Below are positions 33,773 through 36,979 of a DNA stretch of 36,979 nt, piece by piece. Position 1 is the first letter of the stretch, and every line of letters starts with the position of its first letter. Origin of the DNA: Saprospiraceae bacterium. GTDB lineage: Bacteria; Bacteroidota; Bacteroidia; Chitinophagales; Saprospiraceae. The notes under the pieces are model-generated. The model did not search any database and had not been told where the DNA came from. It saw nothing but the letters and a program-made list of their open reading frames with translations. The stretch spans positions 1 to 36,979 of the forward strand of contig JAHDFB010000033.1 in NCBI GenBank assembly GCA_020628475.1, given 5' to 3'. The position numbers and the translations under genes are program-made.

Positions 33773-36700
33773 TTAACTGATTATCAGCAACAAATCTTCG
33801 AGATTGGATAGTAAATGATCCGCATGATCTTTTGTAAAAACAATTGGCGGTTTTATTTTCAACACATTGTGATCTGGACCATCTGTCGACATTAAAATCG
33901 ATCGTTTTCTCATAGCATTAGCTATAAAAGATGTAATCTTCGCGTCTGGATGTTGATCTTCATCTAGAAATTCAATTCCAAGAAATAAGCCTTCTCCTCG
34001 AATATCTGCGATCGAAACAAACTTCTGTTGCAATGCCAGCAATCCTTTTTTCAAATAGAGTCCCACTTCCAAGGCATTTTGTTGTAATCCTCTTTCTTGA
34101 ATTTCCTTCAATACAGCTCGTCCTACTGCAGCCGAAACAGGATTGCCTCCAAAGGTGTTGAAATATTCCATCCCATTATTAAAAGCGTGCGCAATACTTT
34201 CTGTACAAATGACTGCTCCCAATGGATGCCCATTTCCGATGGGCTTGCCCATCACTACGATGTCCGGGACAACATCCTGCAGTTCAAACGACCAAAAGTG
34301 CTTACCTACTCGTCCAAAGCCCACCTGCACTTCATCAGCGATAACGACCCCACCTTGTTCTCGAATAGCCTGATAAATCGCTTTTAAATAGCCTTTCGGC
34401 AATACGATCTGTCCACCACAACTCAGTATTCCTTCATGAATGAAGGCCGCAATCGTATGTCCCTGATTGATCAAATTTCTGATATAGCTCAAGGCGTCTT
34501 CTATATACATAGTAGCACTGTCTTCTCGCCCTCCATATTTTCGGCGCAATGCATCCGGCAAATCCAATAAAAAAGTATGTTCAGGTTGACCAGCCCCTCC
34601 TTTTGCATTGAATTTGTATGAACTAATATCAATGGTAGCTTGAGAATTCCCATGGTATGCAAATTCAATCGCCAATATATTTTCGCGTTGCGTATATGTT
34701 TTCGCCATTCGAAGTGCCAATTCATTGGCCTCGCTTCCAGAATTGGTAAAATGTAATACGGATAAGGATTCAGGAAAGGTCGCTTTTAAACGCTCAGCAT
34801 AATCCAAGACTAAGGGATGTAAATATCTTGTATTCGTATTCAATGTAGCCATTTGAGCTTGAGCAGCCTGTACAACGGCAAAATTTTCATGACCAACATG
34901 CGCCACATTATTGACCGTATCTAAAAATTTTTGACCATGTTCATCAATTAAGTATACTCCATCTCCTTTGACCATATGTAAAGGATCATCGTATGAAACA
35001 CTAAGCCCATACCCCAGTACTTTCTGACGTTTTTTCATTAAATCATCGACTAAAGAAGACGAACTTGAAACATGTAAGTCTCTAAAAATGAGGCCGGGAT
35101 CCGGGCATATCTGAGACATAATATTCCATTGATCCGGTCTTGCTACACCATCAAAGTTATCGGTACATTCCATTAGATCCAAGATCAATTGAACATGCAC
35201 ATGAGGATTCCAATGACCGTTTTCTTCATAGGTCCCCAACTTAGCAAATGGTTCTCCAGCTTCAAATCCTTGCCCTACCGTGAGTTCTTCAAACGTGCTC
35301 ATACTTAAATGACCGTATAAGCTATAGAATACAACGTCCGAGATTGAATGTTCCAACACGACAAGGGTACCATAATCTTTATGATCATTGGATCTTGATA
35401 CCATCTTAACGGTGGAAGTCCAAGGTGTATATAATACGGTTCCTTCAGGAAGCCAGATGTCAATACCTAAATGTTTCGTGCGATAAACATCTCCTTCGAG
35501 TCCATTTACTTTATAAGCATTCGTCGTATAAAAATCACGAATTTCGCCATATCCTCCCACCAAAAATGAATCTGGATACTTCTGCTGTACCCTGTTCATA
35601 TTGATTCGAAATGTCTCTTCATAGTATGGATCTTCTTTATGCGGTACGAAGTCCGAATCTAAACCAAGATCAATCGCATGAATGGAGGATCGATGATCCT
35701 CCGCTAGCAAGTCTTTGATATTAACTTGTAACTGAGGTAGTTGTTTGTGGAATTGCTCGAAAGTTGGAACGATTCGCCCCGTACTCAATTGAGTAAATAG
35801 GTAAAATTTTCTTTGTCCACAATCCAATAGTCGCTCCAGGGCTTTCCAGCAGCCTTCCACACTGGATTGAGTATATGTATTATCCGGATTTTCAATTTTA
35901 GCCTGAGCAGCATGTACCAAACTGATCACCAATCGAATACAAATCAGATCGAAGAGGCAGTCAAATTCTTCAGAATCTATATCCAACACCTCCTGATAAC
36001 CGCTCAATACATGTTCTGTTATTTTCAGAATATCCTCTTCATACTGAAAGAGATAGGCTAATGCAATCGCCAAATTATTGATTCGAGACGTATAAATCGC
36101 ATCTCCATAATCGATGAGACTGGTGGCAATAGGATTAAAATGATCTAAATCATAGAGAATATTATTTTCATTGATATCATTGTGAATGACGGATTTCTTC
36201 AGTTTTTTAATTTTCGGGAGCATCTCCTCATATCGCAAGAGTACTTCATTTATCCAGTGTTTTCTTTTTCCTTCAAAATGGTTTATGTGGGTCTGCGCCC
36301 AAAGCGCATCATCGCTGTTCCAAGAAAAAAATCGCCTTGCAAAAGGATGCTCAAAGTCTTGTAAAGCGGTTGTATTTTGAGCAGTGATGGTTCCAATAGA
36401 TCGGCAGATTGAAGGAGGACGTCTATTAATTCGCCCAAGTACTTTCCCCTCTTGCCATGTCAATAATCTTGCAAATTGTTTAGAAGGATTATCCGCAATG
36501 GTAGCATAAGCCAAACCAGAAGTAGATAATACCACTGTTGGTGATGCTTGCCTTTTCGATTTTAAATGAACAAATAGTTTATGTTGGAAATCATATTCTT
36601 GCAAATCCGTTTCATCCAACGAAATTTTCAAAATGTAACGATCTCCTTGCTCTGTAGTGACTTTGAAATTTTGCTCCGAATAACCCACTAAATGCTCACA

Positions 36701-36787
36701 AGTGGCCTTTAGTCCAAAATGATTTTGGACAAGTTCTTCGGCGGCAGGAATAGAATATTCTGTGAAAGTATTATTGGTCGAATCCAT
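33773..36787 (-). CDS. Trimodular APH-type kinase / M23 peptidase / class III PLP enzyme (ETNPPL-like)
   Basis: This protein has 1004 residues from the ATG at 36787. Residues about 1-350 form an aminoglycoside phosphotransferase/hydroxylysine-kinase-like fold with catalytic HNDINENN (HND at 202-204) and the metal-binding DYGD (226-229). Residues about 410-575 form an M23/LytM domain with HLGID (His439, Asp443), YGHLS and HVH (529-531), so all zinc ligands are present. Residues about 590-1004 are a class III aminotransferase fold with ADEVQ and [12 protein letters not shown] (PLP lysine 848). The last domain closely resembles ethanolamine-phosphate and phosphohydroxylysine phospho-lyases ([21 protein letters not shown]). 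A kinase that phosphorylates a hydroxyamine and a lyase that removes phosphate and ammonia would form one pathway. The role of the M23 module is open. No signal peptide is seen. The open frame extends upstream to a TTG at 36829, but that part lies in the previous gene and matches no family. It overlaps the upstream gene by 17 nt. Confidence 0.9.
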   Translation of the reverse strand: MDSTNNTFTEYSIPAAEELVQNHFGLKATCEHLVGYSEQNFKVTTEQGDRYILKISLDETDLQEYDFQHKLFVHLKSKRQASPTVVLSTSGLAYATIADNPSKQFARLLTWQEGKVLGRINRRPPSICRSIGTITAQNTTALQDFEHPFARRFFSWNSDDALWAQTHINHFEGKRKHWINEVLLRYEEMLPKIKKLKKSVIHNDINENNILYDLDHFNPIATSLIDYGDAIYTSRINNLAIALAYLFQYEEDILKITEHVLSGYQEVLDIDSEEFDCLFDLICIRLVISLVHAAQAKIENPDNTYTQSSVEGCWKALERLLDCGQRKFYLFTQLSTGRIVPTFEQFHKQLPQLQVNIKDLLAEDHRSSIHAIDLGLDSDFVPHKEDPYYEETFRINMNRVQQKYPDSFLVGGYGEIRDFYTTNAYKVNGLEGDVYRTKHLGIDIWLPEGTVLYTPWTSTVKMVSRSNDHKDYGTLVVLEHSISDVVFYSLYGHLSMSTFEELTVGQGFEAGEPFAKLGTYEENGHWNPHVHVQLILDLMECTDNFDGVARPDQWNIMSQICPDPGLIFRDLHVSSSSSLVDDLMKKRQKVLGYGLSVSYDDPLHMVKGDGVYLIDEHGQKFLDTVNNVAHVGHENFAVVQAAQAQMATLNTNTRYLHPLVLDYAERLKATFPESLSVLHFTNSGSEANELALRMAKTYTQRENILAIEFAYHGNSQATIDISSYKFNAKGGAGQPEHTFLLDLPDALRRKYGGREDSATMYIEDALSYIRNLINQGHTIAAFIHEGILSCGGQIVLPKGYLKAIYQAIREQGGVVIADEVQVGFGRVGKHFWSFELQDVVPDIVVMGKPIGNGHPLGAVICTESIAHAFNNGMEYFNTFGGNPVSAAVGRAVLKEIQERGLQQNALEVGLYLKKGLLALQQKFVSIADIRGEGLFLGIEFLDEDQHPDAKITSFIANAMRKRSILMSTDGPDHNVLKIKPPIVFTKDHADHLLSNLEDLLLIIS

Positions 36788-36979
36788 AGGAATTAAAAAA
36801 GCTCTTAAAGCGCATAGATAATACACCAAATATAGCTTCTTTTATTATTCCGCTCGACATTTTGCTATTTCCTTCTAAACGATCCACGAAGGTGATGGGT
36901 TCCTCGGCAATTTTAAATCCTAAAGTCCGTGCTGCATACTTCATTTCAATCTGAAAGGCATATCCAATAAACTTGATTT
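36771..36979 (-). CDS. Polyprenol-phosphate mannosyltransferase-like protein, C-terminal part
   Basis: The right window edge cuts this gene, so only the last 68 codons and the TAA at 36771-36773 are present. The frame reads IKFIGYAFQIEMKYAARTLG, then FKIAEEPITFVDRLEGNSKM, then SSGIIKEAIFGVLSMRFKSF. The GYAFQIEM, PI-F-DR--G-SKM and EA--GV blocks match the C-terminus of dolichyl/polyprenyl-phosphate beta-D-mannosyltransferases (glycosyltransferase family 2, DPM1-like). It would make a lipid-linked sugar donor on the cytoplasmic face of the membrane. It precedes the trimodular gene on the same strand, with a 17-nt overlap, so the two are probably co-transcribed. The missing catalytic half means exact sugar specificity cannot be judged. 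Confidence 0.85.
   Translation of the reverse strand, partial: IKFIGYAFQIEMKYAARTLGFKIAEEPITFVDRLEGNSKMSSGIIKEAIFGVLSMRFKSFFNSYGFDQ

Noticed and set aside
36788..36829. Longer N-terminus of the trimodular protein from TTG at 36829
   Set aside because: These codons lie inside the mannosyltransferase-like gene and match no family. A TATATTTG motif (36827-36834) covers the TTG, and the ATG at 36787 fits the kinase domain start.
1..36979. CRISPR arrays, tRNA, rRNA, insertion sequences, prophage genes
   Set aside because: None recognised: no regularly spaced repeats, no cloverleaf or rRNA core sequences, no transposase, integrase or phage structural motifs.

Overview
The window looks like a chromosomal stretch from a member of the Bacteroidota, possibly a Saprospiria-like lineage. 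The phylum call rests on several things seen together: two large secreted proteins with type IX secretion (Por) C-terminal sorting domains, a dcw (division and cell wall) cluster in the order mraZ-rsmH-ftsL-pbp-murE-mraY-murD-ftsW-murG-murC-ftsQ-ftsA-ftsZ with no murF, DUF6787 and DUF1573 proteins, and promoters of the Bacteroidota type (TTG, 18-20 nt, TAnnTTTG). The lineage below phylum level is inference. Base composition is AT-rich, with a few GC-rich, palindrome-laden intergenic islands.

Layout: (1) 1-3680: a promoter reading leftwards out of the window, an SRPBCC/GyrI-like protein, a T9SS-sorted protein with its terminator, then about 0.8 kb without genes that holds a possible small RNA, an inverted repeat and a short tandem repeat. 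(2) 3563-19145: the complete dcw cluster, all on the minus strand. It starts at a MraZ-type operator/promoter at about 19101-19143 and ends in a strong intrinsic terminator at 3563-3594. A second terminator-like hairpin lies between murE and mraY. Spacing is tight, with two 17-nt overlaps (ftsW/murG and murG/murC). MurE carries the DNPR motif typical of meso-diaminopimelate ligases. (3) 19146-21346: an AT-rich gap with a GC-richer structured island, then three small plus-strand genes: a membrane protein, a lipoprotein and a very lysine-rich exported protein. (4) 21355-24782, minus strand: a nitronate monooxygenase-like flavoprotein behind a PsiD/phosphatidylserine-decarboxylase-like pyruvoyl enzyme, then holA. 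(5) 24883-27982: mscS, yaaA, a DUF1573 protein and a probable outer-membrane protein. (6) 28403-31113: folE, a palindrome-rich island, an M28 peptidase lipoprotein with a PDZ domain, and a DUF6787 membrane protein. (7) 31157-36979, minus strand: a second T9SS-sorted protein, then a protein of about 1000 residues that fuses an APH-type kinase, an M23/LytM peptidase domain and an ETNPPL-like class III PLP enzyme. That gene overlaps the 3' end of a polyprenol-phosphate mannosyltransferase-like gene cut by the window edge.

Functionally, the dcw block makes lipid II (MurC/D/E/G, MraY) and builds the septum (FtsZ/A/Q/L/W and a PASTA-bearing PBP), probably under MraZ autoregulation. The most unusual content is the trimodular kinase-M23-PLP enzyme, the PsiD-like decarboxylase paired with a flavoprotein, and the structured intergenic islands. 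No rRNA, tRNA, CRISPR array, transposase or phage gene was recognised.
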